Below, in pieces: positions 38,754 through 45,667 of a stretch of 64,000 bases of DNA (position 1 is its first letter; each line of letters starts with the position of its first letter). A model generated the notes under the pieces. That model was given only the letters and a program-made list of their open reading frames with translations. It was not told the origin of the DNA and did no database searches. The position numbers and the translations under genes were made by a program. The stretch lies in contig NZ_CP047897.1 of assembly GCF_009913235.1 (NCBI RefSeq), forward strand, positions 2,189,501 to 2,253,500, read 5' to 3'. The stretch is from Nibribacter ruber (GTDB lineage: Bacteria; Bacteroidota; Bacteroidia; Cytophagales; Hymenobacteraceae).

Positions 38754-39165
38754 GTGCGTTACGCTTTTATTTAATGATAATGTGAAGGCAATAAGAATCC
38801 TGTTCAGGCACAGCAAGTGCTCCTGAGGCTATTCAAGATGGTTTTAAGGGGATGGATGGTGTCGTTGATCTTCGCGCTGCGCCTCTTTTCATGAAAGGCG
38901 AGAGCGAGCAGTGGAGCGATTTACCTGAGGAGAGCAGGCACTTTGTTAAGTTGTTCTTTTCAAATATTTTCTGGCGGTGACATGACCAGATTAATCAACT
39001 CATGTTTTCTGATGACCTTTTCAAGATGACAAGAAGCGAGGCCTCAATGAATGGCGTTGGAATCATTTCTATAAGCCCATGCCAACCTTAACCTATTTCG
39101 TTTGCCATAGCGGTGTTTATCATAAGTACCATGCCTAGACCTCAGTGACAAGCCGGGGCAACAGG
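38754..39165. other. Intergenic region, nothing recognised
   Basis: About 410 bp between the serine hydrolase start and the DoxX-like stop. Contains inverted 'CGAGAGCGAGC'-like stretches but no gene, terminator or palindrome copy. Confidence 0.5.
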
Positions 39166-39882
39166 TTATGGACTGCCCGCTTTGTAGTAGGTTTCCAGGC
39201 AATCGTCCAGGGGTTGTCCTTCCTGGTGAATGCAGTCGCAGAACGTGTAACAGGCTGCTGGGTTGGCGCTGTCTTCACACTGGGTTTGGCATTCTTTCAA
39301 GGTATTGCGGGGCATCAATTCGTTTCCGTACACGGCAAAGAGAACCACCAGCGCAAAGGCTGCCGCCACACCCGCAAAGAACTTCACCGGAAACTTGGTG
39401 TCCAGCTCTTTCCAGCCCGGGAACCTGCCAGCCTGGGCTGGTTGGTTAAAGGGAAGAATGTGCTTCCAGGCGGGATAGTACCAGCAGAGGATGTAGAGGT
39501 TGGCCAGCACCATCAACGGCGAGGTAAGCCTGGAACCCTCAAACCGTACGGCAAAAGACAGAATGCAGATGTTAAGAATGATGGGAAAGTAAATGACCGC
39601 GCCCAGCACCACCGTCCTAGGGATTAGGAGCAGTAGCCCGGCCAGCACCTGCATCACGCCAATCATAGTATAATAGTAGCCCGTATGGTGCAGTGCCTCC
39701 AGGTAATTGCCCATGGGGTGATTCACAGAAAGCACCGTGAACCGCTCGCCCATAATCTTCACAATCCCCGGCGGAATAAAACCCACGGCCAGCAAGATTC
39801 GGCAGAGAATGGTGAACAACCACAGCCATCTGTTCCGTCGGGCCTGTGCGTGCAATTGGTCTAATCTGGTGGAAAGGCTCAT
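39166..39882 (-). CDS. DoxX-like membrane protein with Cys-rich tail
   Basis: 238 residues. About five hydrophobic segments in the DoxX pattern ('RILLAVGFIPPGIVKIMGERFT', 'HTGYYYTMIGVMQVLAGLLLLIPRT', 'GAVIYFPIILNICILSFAV', 'LMVLANLYILCWYYPAW'), then a further helix 'VKFFAGVAAAFALVVLFAVYG' and a periplasmic tail with a dense Cys pattern 'ECQTQCEDSANPAACYTFCDCIHQEGQPLDDCLE' (seven Cys). The tail is not part of ordinary DoxX proteins and may bind metal or form disulfides. Function unknown. Neighbouring small membrane-protein genes on the same strand (39937 and 40291) may be co-transcribed. Confidence 0.8.
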   Translation of the reverse strand: MSLSTRLDQLHAQARRNRWLWLFTILCRILLAVGFIPPGIVKIMGERFTVLSVNHPMGNYLEALHHTGYYYTMIGVMQVLAGLLLLIPRTVVLGAVIYFPIILNICILSFAVRFEGSRLTSPLMVLANLYILCWYYPAWKHILPFNQPAQAGRFPGWKELDTKFPVKFFAGVAAAFALVVLFAVYGNELMPRNTLKECQTQCEDSANPAACYTFCDCIHQEGQPLDDCLETYYKAGSP

Positions 39883-39936
39883 GGGTTTCGGGCTGCGGAG
39901 ATTGGTTAGCTAAGTAGTTTCTGCTGATGTCTTTCC

Positions 39937-40209
39937 TTACCACTTGTCCAGCATGTCTCCCAGGTCACTCACGCCCAGGGTGAACATCATAATGACCACG
40001 AACAAGATGATTTTCACCACCACCGGAATAGAGAAATCAAACCGGCGCTTGAGCAAGGCGTTGGCCGGCGGAAAGAAGAGCAGCGACAGCAGGAAATAGG
40101 CAATGCCCGGCACCGGATGAACCAAAAACAAGTTGAGTACGCCAATCACCATCAGGAGTAGACCTGCCGCCCAGCCTAGGAGGTTCAAAGAATTGGTAGT
40201 TGCATTCAT
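39937..40209 (-). CDS. Small three-helix membrane protein, paralogue of the next gene
   Basis: 90 residues with hydrophobic segments at about 10-30, 33-48 and 62-80. Layout 'GLLLMVIGVLNLFLVHPVPGIAYFLLSLLFFPPANALLKRRFDFSIPVVVKIILFVVIMMFTLGVSDL' matches, segment for segment, the 96-residue protein at 40291-40581. The pair is a tandem duplication. No family name is recognised with certainty; small proteins of this type occur widely in Bacteroidota. It sits 54 bp upstream of the DoxX-like gene. Confidence 0.72.
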   Translation of the reverse strand: MNATTNSLNLLGWAAGLLLMVIGVLNLFLVHPVPGIAYFLLSLLFFPPANALLKRRFDFSIPVVVKIILFVVIMMFTLGVSDLGDMLDKW

Positions 40210-40290
40210 GATAGTATGAGTAAGATGAAATCAGGTTAAAAAATGTTGTAAGCAGTAGAAGCGACTTGCCGTAAGAAGTAGGCGCTGCGT

Positions 40291-40581
40291 TTAGACGTTC
40301 CCCAGCATAAGGTCTACCTTGTCAAACAGTTCGCCCACGCCCAGGGCCGCCCAGATGATAAATATTCCTAGGGCAATTTTAAGCCATACTGGTACGGTAA
40401 AGCCAATTCTGTGCTTTATGTAATTGGTCACCGGTGAAAAATACACCAGGGAAAGCAGCAGCAGAAATATGCCGAACCCCGGGTCATTGCCCCAAAAGGT
40501 ATTCACCACGCCTATGGCAAACACCACCAGGCCAAACAGCCCACTGAAAATACTTCCGGTTGTATTGATTGATTTGTTCAT
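40291..40581 (-). CDS. Small three-helix membrane protein, paralogue of 39937-40209
   Basis: 96 residues. Segments 'GLFGLVVFAIGVVNTFWGNDPGFGIFLLLLSLVYFSPVTNYIKHRIGFTVPVWLKIALGIFIIWAALGVGEL' align with its neighbour: same Asn-containing end of helix 1, the short Pro-Gly loop, an 'FxPxxNxxxKxR.xF..PVxxKI' middle, and 'LGVxxLxDxxD' end. Function unknown; probably co-transcribed with 39937-40209 and the DoxX-like gene. Confidence 0.72.
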   Translation of the reverse strand: MNKSINTTGSIFSGLFGLVVFAIGVVNTFWGNDPGFGIFLLLLSLVYFSPVTNYIKHRIGFTVPVWLKIALGIFIIWAALGVGELFDKVDLMLGNV

Positions 40582-40665
40582 GCGTCCTTCGGTTTAAAAT
40601 TTTGATTATTTCTACGTTTTCAGATACTTAATTCTTGCAGTGCCACCGCGGGCACCTGGCTGGTT

Positions 40666-41910
40666 TTACTTAAACCCGAACAGCAGCGGGAAGAAGAATA
40701 CCACCATCACCGTCCAGACAAAATACACCGGCAGGTACAACACAATGGCTCTGCCCACCTCACTGATGGCGGCTTTGCCCGAGGCGGTCTTGAACAGCAT
40801 GACCGTGACCAGCAGCAGGTGCACCAGCATGAGCAGATTGGCGCCCATCACGGCCACGCGGTTAGGCGTAATGCCCCACTCAGAGATTCTGAAGGAGATG
40901 GCAGAAAGCGCAATGCCGTTCACCACCACCGTCACCACAGACAGCAGAAGCAGCACCCACACGCCCCAAGCCGACTTGGAAGAATTGAAACTCTCTGCCA
41001 CCGAGAAGAAAATCAAGGCCATCACCCCAATCAAGAGCACGTTGAACAAGAGCAGGAACTCGCGGTCATTGTAAGGGTCTTTGCCTGAGTAAAGGATGGC
41101 GCCCAGGTACACCACCAGCATCACCAACACCAGCGGGCTGAAAATCTTGGCAATCACGGGAGACACCTTGTTGACTAATTGCGGGTTGGTCTGGGTAAGG
41201 AAGGTGGCCACAATGGGCACAGACACGGCGCCAAACACCACCACGTACTCTGTGTAGAACTGCTCAATGTTAAACCCAATCAGGCTAAACAAGCCCAGGG
41301 TGATGCCCGTCATGATTCCGCCCGCAATCACCAGCATAGCCGACATCACCGCCAGATCTCCGTTGAAGCGCAGAAAATCCAGGCGTCTTCTGTAATTGCT
41401 CAGTTCATTGCCTGTAAAAGACACGCCCAACACCACCCAAAGCAGCAGCGGCAAATGGATGCAGGCCAGAATCAAAGTGTCACTGGTAGTAGAACTGGGC
41501 AGCAGGTTAATGTATACCAAGCAAGCCACCATCACGCCCACTATAAAAGCGATCTTGCCACCCCGCAGGTTGTTCTTCCAGCCGAAGTAGGCGGCCAGAA
41601 ACGGAAACACCAGGAAGCCTATGTTGCGCGGGTAGAAGAACTCTTCATTGAGGTGAAAGATGGCGGGCAGTTTGGCTAGAACGCCGGCTAGCAGACAGGC
41701 GAGCGCCACAAACAAAAACTCGCTTTTAGAGCCCCAGGAGATGGCGTCAGATTCATGATGCAGGCGTTCATGCCAGAAGTCTGCCAGGGCGTTGCCGCTC
41801 AACTCCGGATACAGCCCGTTGAACTCCTGCTTAAAGCCAGCTTTGTTGGCCCGGTACAGCCTCTCCAACTGCTGCGGGTTTTGTAAATGGGTGAGAATTT
41901 CCTCTTTCAT
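40666..41910 (-). CDS. DUF4153-type polytopic membrane protein
   Basis: 414 residues with about ten membrane helices. The N-terminal 70-residue soluble part (LQNPQQLERLYRANKAGFKQEFNGLYPE ... HERLHHESD) is followed by regularly spaced helices and motifs 'RNIGFLVFPFLAAYFGWKN' and 'SFTGNELSNYRRRLDFLRFNGDLAVMSAMLVIAGGIMTGITLGLF', which fit the DUF4153 family. No catalytic residue or transport motif stands out. Function unknown in all members. Its start lies near palindrome copy 11. Confidence 0.8.
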   Translation of the reverse strand: MKEEILTHLQNPQQLERLYRANKAGFKQEFNGLYPELSGNALADFWHERLHHESDAISWGSKSEFLFVALACLLAGVLAKLPAIFHLNEEFFYPRNIGFLVFPFLAAYFGWKNNLRGGKIAFIVGVMVACLVYINLLPSSTTSDTLILACIHLPLLLWVVLGVSFTGNELSNYRRRLDFLRFNGDLAVMSAMLVIAGGIMTGITLGLFSLIGFNIEQFYTEYVVVFGAVSVPIVATFLTQTNPQLVNKVSPVIAKIFSPLVLVMLVVYLGAILYSGKDPYNDREFLLLFNVLLIGVMALIFFSVAESFNSSKSAWGVWVLLLLSVVTVVVNGIALSAISFRISEWGITPNRVAVMGANLLMLVHLLLVTVMLFKTASGKAAISEVGRAIVLYLPVYFVWTVMVVFFFPLLFGFK

Positions 41911-41985
41911 GAGTATTGGTGTAAAATCGTTCTAGATGCTTGGTTTTGATAGTCTGGGTTAGCCTCAGGAGCTTTACCCTCTGGG

Positions 41986-42047
41986 TTGCTAACCATCCGT
42001 TTTTGGCCTGTTTTGATGAAAACAGGCCAGAAACGGATGGTTAGCAA
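41986..42047. repeat. 38-bp dispersed palindrome, copy 11, with 12-bp extended stem
   Basis: Core at 41998-42035. The flanks keep pairing: TTGCTAACCATC on the left and GATGGTTAGCAA on the right, giving a 62-bp, nearly perfect inverted repeat with one mismatch in the core (GAAAC). Confidence 0.95.
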
Positions 42048-42081
42048 AGGCGGCGGAATGGTTCTGGATTTTTTTATGGAG

Positions 42082-42417
42082 TTAGTTCCACATGGTGCCG
42101 GCCAGGCCTAGCACAATTCCCAGCCATAGGCCTACCACAAAAACCACCAGGCTCAGGAGAACGGCCAGCGTTCTGTTAAAGCCCCGGGCGCTTTGGTAGT
42201 CCATGAAGGCATAAAAAACGCCACCCATGGCTCCAGCCAGAGGCGTAATGATCAAGGGCCTCACCATCCAATATTTTCCCCAGGCGGGGTTAGGGTTATC
42301 CACCCCGAACACAAAAAAGGAGATGGCCAGTAGCGCAATGCAGCCGCCCAACAGCATGGGCTTAAACAAGGATACCGAAGGAGTGGTGGGCATTACAGAA
42401 GGTTGTGGAGCGTTCAT
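42082..42417 (-). CDS. Small membrane protein with four helices
   Basis: 111 residues: 'MLLGGCIALLAISFFVFGVDNPNPAWGKYWMVRPLIITPLAGAMGGVFYAFMDYQSARGFNRTLAVLLSLVVFVVGLWLGIVLGLAGTMWN'. The motif 'NPxWGKYWMxRPLIITPLAGAMGGVFYYFMD' recurs in Bacteroidota proteins that databases often label 'potassium transporter KefB', a label with no support in the sequence. Function unknown. An inverted repeat ACTTTG-N5-CAAAGT, also found before the regulator operon, lies 53-69 bp upstream, so it probably belongs to the same regulon. Confidence 0.78.
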   Translation of the reverse strand: MNAPQPSVMPTTPSVSLFKPMLLGGCIALLAISFFVFGVDNPNPAWGKYWMVRPLIITPLAGAMGGVFYAFMDYQSARGFNRTLAVLLSLVVFVVGLWLGIVLGLAGTMWN

Positions 42418-42469
42418 AACTAGTGTTGTTTATAGGTGATGAATAAGGTTAAAAATTCTTCTTTAAAGT

Positions 42470-42486
42470 ACTTTGAATTACAAAGT
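42470..42486. promoter_or_regulatory. Candidate operator, ACTTTG-N5-CAAAGT, site 1
   Basis: Inverted repeat ACTTTG-AATTA-CAAAGT in the AT-rich region between two minus-strand genes, preceded by AAAGT so that 11 bp (AAAGTACTTTG) match site 2 exactly. Confidence 0.6.
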
Positions 42487-42502
42487 TGAGGGACAAAAAA
42501 AT

Positions 42503-42811
42503 TTAGCTGCCCTGCCGGTTGCTCAAAATCAATTTCTCCAACGCGTCCAGGTGGCTTTTAAAGGCATCTCGGCCGGTGGTGGTGGCGTGGTAGGTGGTCT
42601 GGGGCTTTCGGCCTACAAACTGCTTTTCTACCCGCAGGTATTCGGCCTCTTCCAGCGCGCGCAGGTGGCTGGCCAGGTTGCCGTCTGTGAGCTGAAGCGT
42701 TTCTTTGAGCGTGCTAAAGTCCACGCTGTCTTCTACCATCAACACAGACATAATGCCTAGCCGTGCCTTGCTCTCAAAGGCCTTGTTTATATTTTCTAAA
42801 TAGTTTTTCAC
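42503..42811 (-). CDS. Winged-helix transcriptional regulator (HTH_34 / MarR-ArsR-like)
   Basis: 102 residues. A GTG start at 42811 is preferred over the ATG at 42874, because the longer frame overlaps the upstream gene by 56 bp and adds a Cys-rich, non-family segment; with GTG the gene begins 7 bp after that gene's stop. The domain is 'NINKAFESKARLGIMSVLMVEDSVDFSTLKETLQLTDGNLASHLRALEEAEYLRVEKQFVGRKPQTTYHATTTGRDAF', the typical three-helix bundle plus wing of small Bacteroidota regulators. It sits next to membrane genes that share an ACTTTG-N5-CAAAGT palindrome, the likely binding site. Ligand unknown. Confidence 0.85.
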   Translation of the reverse strand: MKNYLENINKAFESKARLGIMSVLMVEDSVDFSTLKETLQLTDGNLASHLRALEEAEYLRVEKQFVGRKPQTTYHATTTGRDAFKSHLDALEKLILSNRQGS

Positions 42812-42818
42812 CGGTCTG

Positions 42819-43442
42819 CTAGCGCTCGTATTTAAAGTACACCAACGCACCGTACACAATGTGCAGCACCCCAAACCCGATGGTCCAGGCCAGCAGCCCG
42901 TAGCCTACAAAGACACTGGCAACTAGCCCTAAAATGATTTCAAATATACCCAGGTACCTAATGTCACTGATGGTGTATTTGCTGCCATTCAAGAGCGCCA
43001 GGCCGTAAAACACCAGCATGGCCGGGGCCACCAGGTACAACAGGCCATGATAGATCAAGATGGCGCAAAACGCCCCGCCGGCCGCCAACGGAATGGCCAG
43101 GTTCCAGAGCAGCCGCTTGGACTGTTTGTCCCAGGTGCGTTGGTTGTTTCTGCGCGCATTCCTGACCGTGAAATACGTGGCCCCGCAGAAGCCTATCACC
43201 AGCACCGCCAAACCCACGGCCAGCAGAAACAGCACGTTCTCCTGCGTGAGGCTCTGGCCCAGGTCTTGGTAGAAATTGATGTTGCGCTGACTAAAGTACC
43301 ACTTCACCACGGCCGCACCCGCCAGCGCCGCCAAGCCCGGAAAAACACCGGACAGTCCGCTCAAAGAAATAAAGCGGGAAGAGCGATCCATAATGCTTCG
43401 GATCTCATGCAGGGCTTCTAATTGGTCTTGCGGCTGGTTCAT
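42819..43442 (-). CDS. Hypothetical membrane protein in the winged-helix regulator operon
   Basis: 207 residues with six hydrophobic segments. The N-terminus 'QLEALHEIRSIMDRSSRFISLSGLSGVFPGLAALAGA' and later 'YISDIRYLGIFEIILGLVASVF'-like region are recurring features of a Bacteroidota family always found beside a small winged-helix regulator. No known function. It is the first gene of a likely operon with the regulator. An ACTTTG-N5-CAAAGT palindrome lies 9-25 bp before its start, inside the expected promoter, so autoregulation is likely. Confidence 0.85.
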   Translation of the reverse strand: MNQPQDQLEALHEIRSIMDRSSRFISLSGLSGVFPGLAALAGAAVVKWYFSQRNINFYQDLGQSLTQENVLFLLAVGLAVLVIGFCGATYFTVRNARRNNQRTWDKQSKRLLWNLAIPLAAGGAFCAILIYHGLLYLVAPAMLVFYGLALLNGSKYTISDIRYLGIFEIILGLVASVFVGYGLLAWTIGFGVLHIVYGALVYFKYER

Positions 43443-43450
43443 GATAAAGT

Positions 43451-43467
43451 ACTTTGCGTTTCAAAGT
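43451..43467. promoter_or_regulatory. Candidate operator, ACTTTG-N5-CAAAGT, site 2
   Basis: Inverted repeat ACTTTG-CGTTT-CAAAGT, 9 bp upstream of the start codon at 43442. Half-sites and spacing equal site 1 at 42470-42486. Confidence 0.6.
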
Positions 43468-43602
43468 TACAAATGGTTTACGGATGTGCAATACCCAAGG
43501 CTGAACATTTTCTTAAAATTTTATTTGCGTGCTAAGCAGTAGGCTTGCTTCTCCCCTTCTTCTTAGGTGATCATTTATAGTGAGTTATGAAAGGCTGCCG
43601 AC

Positions 43603-43865
43603 ATGGACAACCGCGGAAGCCAATCTACCGGACGCTTTACTGGGCCCAGGCCCTGGCTAAGCAAACTAAGAACGAGGAACTGAAAACCCGTTTCACGGAC
43701 CTGGCCAAAGGCTTGACAGAAAACGAAGACAAGATTGTACAGGAGCAGATTGCGGCCCAAGGCAAACCCGTAGACATGGGCGGTTACTTCCACCCAGACA
43801 CGGACAAAGTTGCCGAAGCCATGCGCCCAAGCGCCACGTTGAACTCTTTCTTAGACCAGTTCTAG
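43603..43865 (+). pseudogene. 3' fragment of a second monomeric isocitrate dehydrogenase gene
   Basis: The frame '[20 protein letters not shown]...', ending 'LNSFLDQF', aligns with the C-terminal 76 residues of the intact gene at 32723-34948, about 63 identical by eye. The homology starts at 'GACAACCGCGG' near 43606 and ends at the stop; the 650-residue N-terminal part is absent, and one base is missing near 43627 relative to the intact gene, so the N-terminal ~8 codons are out of frame. A terminator like that of the intact gene follows. It is clearly non-functional. An intact-looking 92-codon frame starting upstream is only a read-through of this remnant. Confidence 0.9.
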
Positions 43866-43886
43866 GAGAAGGTAATATTTAGAAAA

Positions 43887-43924
43887 GGAAAGGCCGCTTG
43901 GGAGAAATCTCAAGCGGCCTTTCC
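43887..43924. terminator. Terminator behind the isocitrate dehydrogenase remnant
   Basis: GGAAAGGCCGCTTG...CAAGCGGCCTTTCC hairpin, related to the terminator of the intact gene at 34968-35004 (shared GGCCGCTTG/CAAGCGGCC). Confidence 0.88.
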
Positions 43925-43950
43925 ATTTTCTAAATTTATCTATTAAAGAT

Positions 43951-43980
43951 GGTCGAAGTTTTAACACTAAAACTTCGACC
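43951..43980. repeat. Perfect 13-bp inverted repeat at the left edge of the AT-rich island
   Basis: GGTCGAAGTTTTA-ACAC-TAAAACTTCGACC. It lies 80 bp past the last defence gene's stop and may be its terminator, though the following minus-strand T-tract is weak. Confidence 0.75.
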
Positions 43981-44059
43981 AATAAAGTAGTTAAATTTCC
44001 AAATTTACGATTAAGCATTTCGGCCAGCTATTGGAAAAACAATATTATGGCACTAGGTT

Positions 44060-45667
44060 TTAAATCGAAATTGGGAAATTGTCAATGATTTGCAGAAAAT
44101 CTTCAACGTGTCTTTCTTGCAAGAGCTTACTGTCTTCTAACTTTGAGAAATCTAATGCATTTACTTCTTCAAACGATGAATATTTGTCAGAAGAGTATTC
44201 TTCCCTCTTTAAAGTAGAGGTTAGAATAACTTGTTTGTTTAATTTTATAAATTCTTCTATCATTTTTTCTTCCTTTGTTGTTGAAAGCTCTCCCTCTCTA
44301 AAGGAATCAATAATAATAGGGTAATTATGCTTTAGAATGTTATTTAGTGCAACGATTTTGCAAAAATAAAACTCTTGTTCTTCGCTTCCTGAAAATGTTT
44401 CGTTTGCCTTAGTAAAGAGCCCATTAACTACCATAGTTCCGTTAGGGTCAATAACTCTATATAAGTTTGATATCTCAGCAATTATTTGCTCTAGAAAGGC
44501 CTCTTGTTTTACTTTATTCAATTCAATACCATTATTTATAGACTTTATTTGATTATCAACTTCAGTCAACTCACTTCTAAGGAAAGCAACAGAGTCATTA
44601 ATCTCTTTAGAATTTCTAATCTCAGATTCAAAGAGGACGTAATTACCAAATTCAGGGTTTGGAGTTTCTAATAACTTGTTAATTTCTTCTTGCTCTTTAT
44701 AAATAAGCTCATTCAACTCTGAAACAACTTCATCTTTTAATTTAATATTCTCGTTTATGGAGTAAACAATGCTATCACGAACAAATTTATTGCTTACATC
44801 AAATTCAAAATCATCATTAGAAAAGACAATATTAGTACTACTACAATCAGAGCATTTTACTTTCCCTTCTTTTAAGTTTCTATTGAGTGAACTTAGTTCT
44901 CCTAATAAATACGTCAACTTTACCCTCCTGTTTTCTTCCCTGTTCCTATGCTTTCTTAGTTCAAAAATAGAACTATGCAAATCCTTTAATCTAGTTTTGG
45001 TGCGTTCAAAGTCTTCATTATTGGCCAAGCTACTCACAAAAGTTGCTATTTGAGGACTTTTCCTTAGAATTTGAATTTTCTTTCTTTCGATTTTAATTTT
45101 ATCTTCTAGCTCTATCTTACGCAATTTTAAAGCTTCAATATCAATACTTTCGTCAAACTGAATAGTTGATATCCCTTGATACGAGAATACCATATTAACA
45201 AAATCGACTTTATTGTAATTTGATTTTGCAATTATGTTAGATGTATTCCTCTTATCTTGACCTAAGAAAAACAATTCATAAAAAAGACTTAAATCGGATA
45301 TCTTTAATTGTCCATCTTTTGGGATATATGGAATTTTCATAATATCCTTTGAGAGGAAATGCTTAAATTCTGCGACACTATTGAACAAATAATTTTGATT
45401 GTTCACTAAGACCAGTATTGAGTTGTTGTGTCTTAGAAACTCATAGTCAACGCCTTCAAATGAAATATTGGAATAAAAATAATAAAGCCTCGGATTAAAG
45501 CCTACTGGCCATATTGAATCATATCCAATCGAATAAACAATACTTTGCATAAGAATTGTTTTTCCTTTATTGTTATCATCGCTAAATATTATGTTTGTTT
45601 TATCCTGAAACCTTTCTTCTATGAAAGCCTCAAATCTATTTCCTATTGCTACTTTTTTTAAAATCAT
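44060..45667 (-). CDS. ABC/SMC-like ATPase of a probable defence system
   Basis: 535 residues. Walker A variant 'SDDNNKGKT' (29-37), coiled-coil arms rich in Lys/Glu (180-400) with a CxxC knuckle 'C272-S-D-C275' at the tip region, ABC signature-like 'FSGSEEQ' (425-431), Walker B 'PIIIDS' (450-455) followed by 'FREGE' in place of the usual catalytic Glu neighbour, and a D/H-loop-like 'VILTSTLKREE'. This is the layout of Rad50-like ATPases in ABC three-component and related anti-phage systems, where the ATPase senses foreign DNA and licenses a nuclease. Its start overlaps the stop of the preceding gene (ATGA). Very AT-rich, unlike flanking chromosome. The exact family is not certain. Confidence 0.72.
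   Translation of the reverse strand: MILKKVAIGNRFEAFIEERFQDKTNIIFSDDNNKGKTILMQSIVYSIGYDSIWPVGFNPRLYYFYSNISFEGVDYEFLRHNNSILVLVNNQNYLFNSVAEFKHFLSKDIMKIPYIPKDGQLKISDLSLFYELFFLGQDKRNTSNIIAKSNYNKVDFVNMVFSYQGISTIQFDESIDIEALKLRKIELEDKIKIERKKIQILRKSPQIATFVSSLANNEDFERTKTRLKDLHSSIFELRKHRNREENRRVKLTYLLGELSSLNRNLKEGKVKCSDCSSTNIVFSNDDFEFDVSNKFVRDSIVYSINENIKLKDEVVSELNELIYKEQEEINKLLETPNPEFGNYVLFESEIRNSKEINDSVAFLRSELTEVDNQIKSINNGIELNKVKQEAFLEQIIAEISNLYRVIDPNGTMVVNGLFTKANETFSGSEEQEFYFCKIVALNNILKHNYPIIIDSFREGELSTTKEEKMIEEFIKLNKQVILTSTLKREEYSSDKYSSFEEVNALDFSKLEDSKLLQERHVEDFLQIIDNFPISI

Noticed and set aside
41998-42035. The 38-bp palindrome as a CRISPR repeat
   Set aside because: Copies are dispersed over 52 kb with no regular spacing or spacers, so not an array.
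42082-42417. Naming this gene a KefB potassium transporter
   Set aside because: At 111 residues with four helices and no antiporter motif, the label seen in databases for relatives has no support.
43587-43865. A 92-codon intact gene
   Set aside because: Its C-terminal 76 codons are a truncated isocitrate dehydrogenase end; the start is out of frame with the family, so it is a pseudogene remnant.
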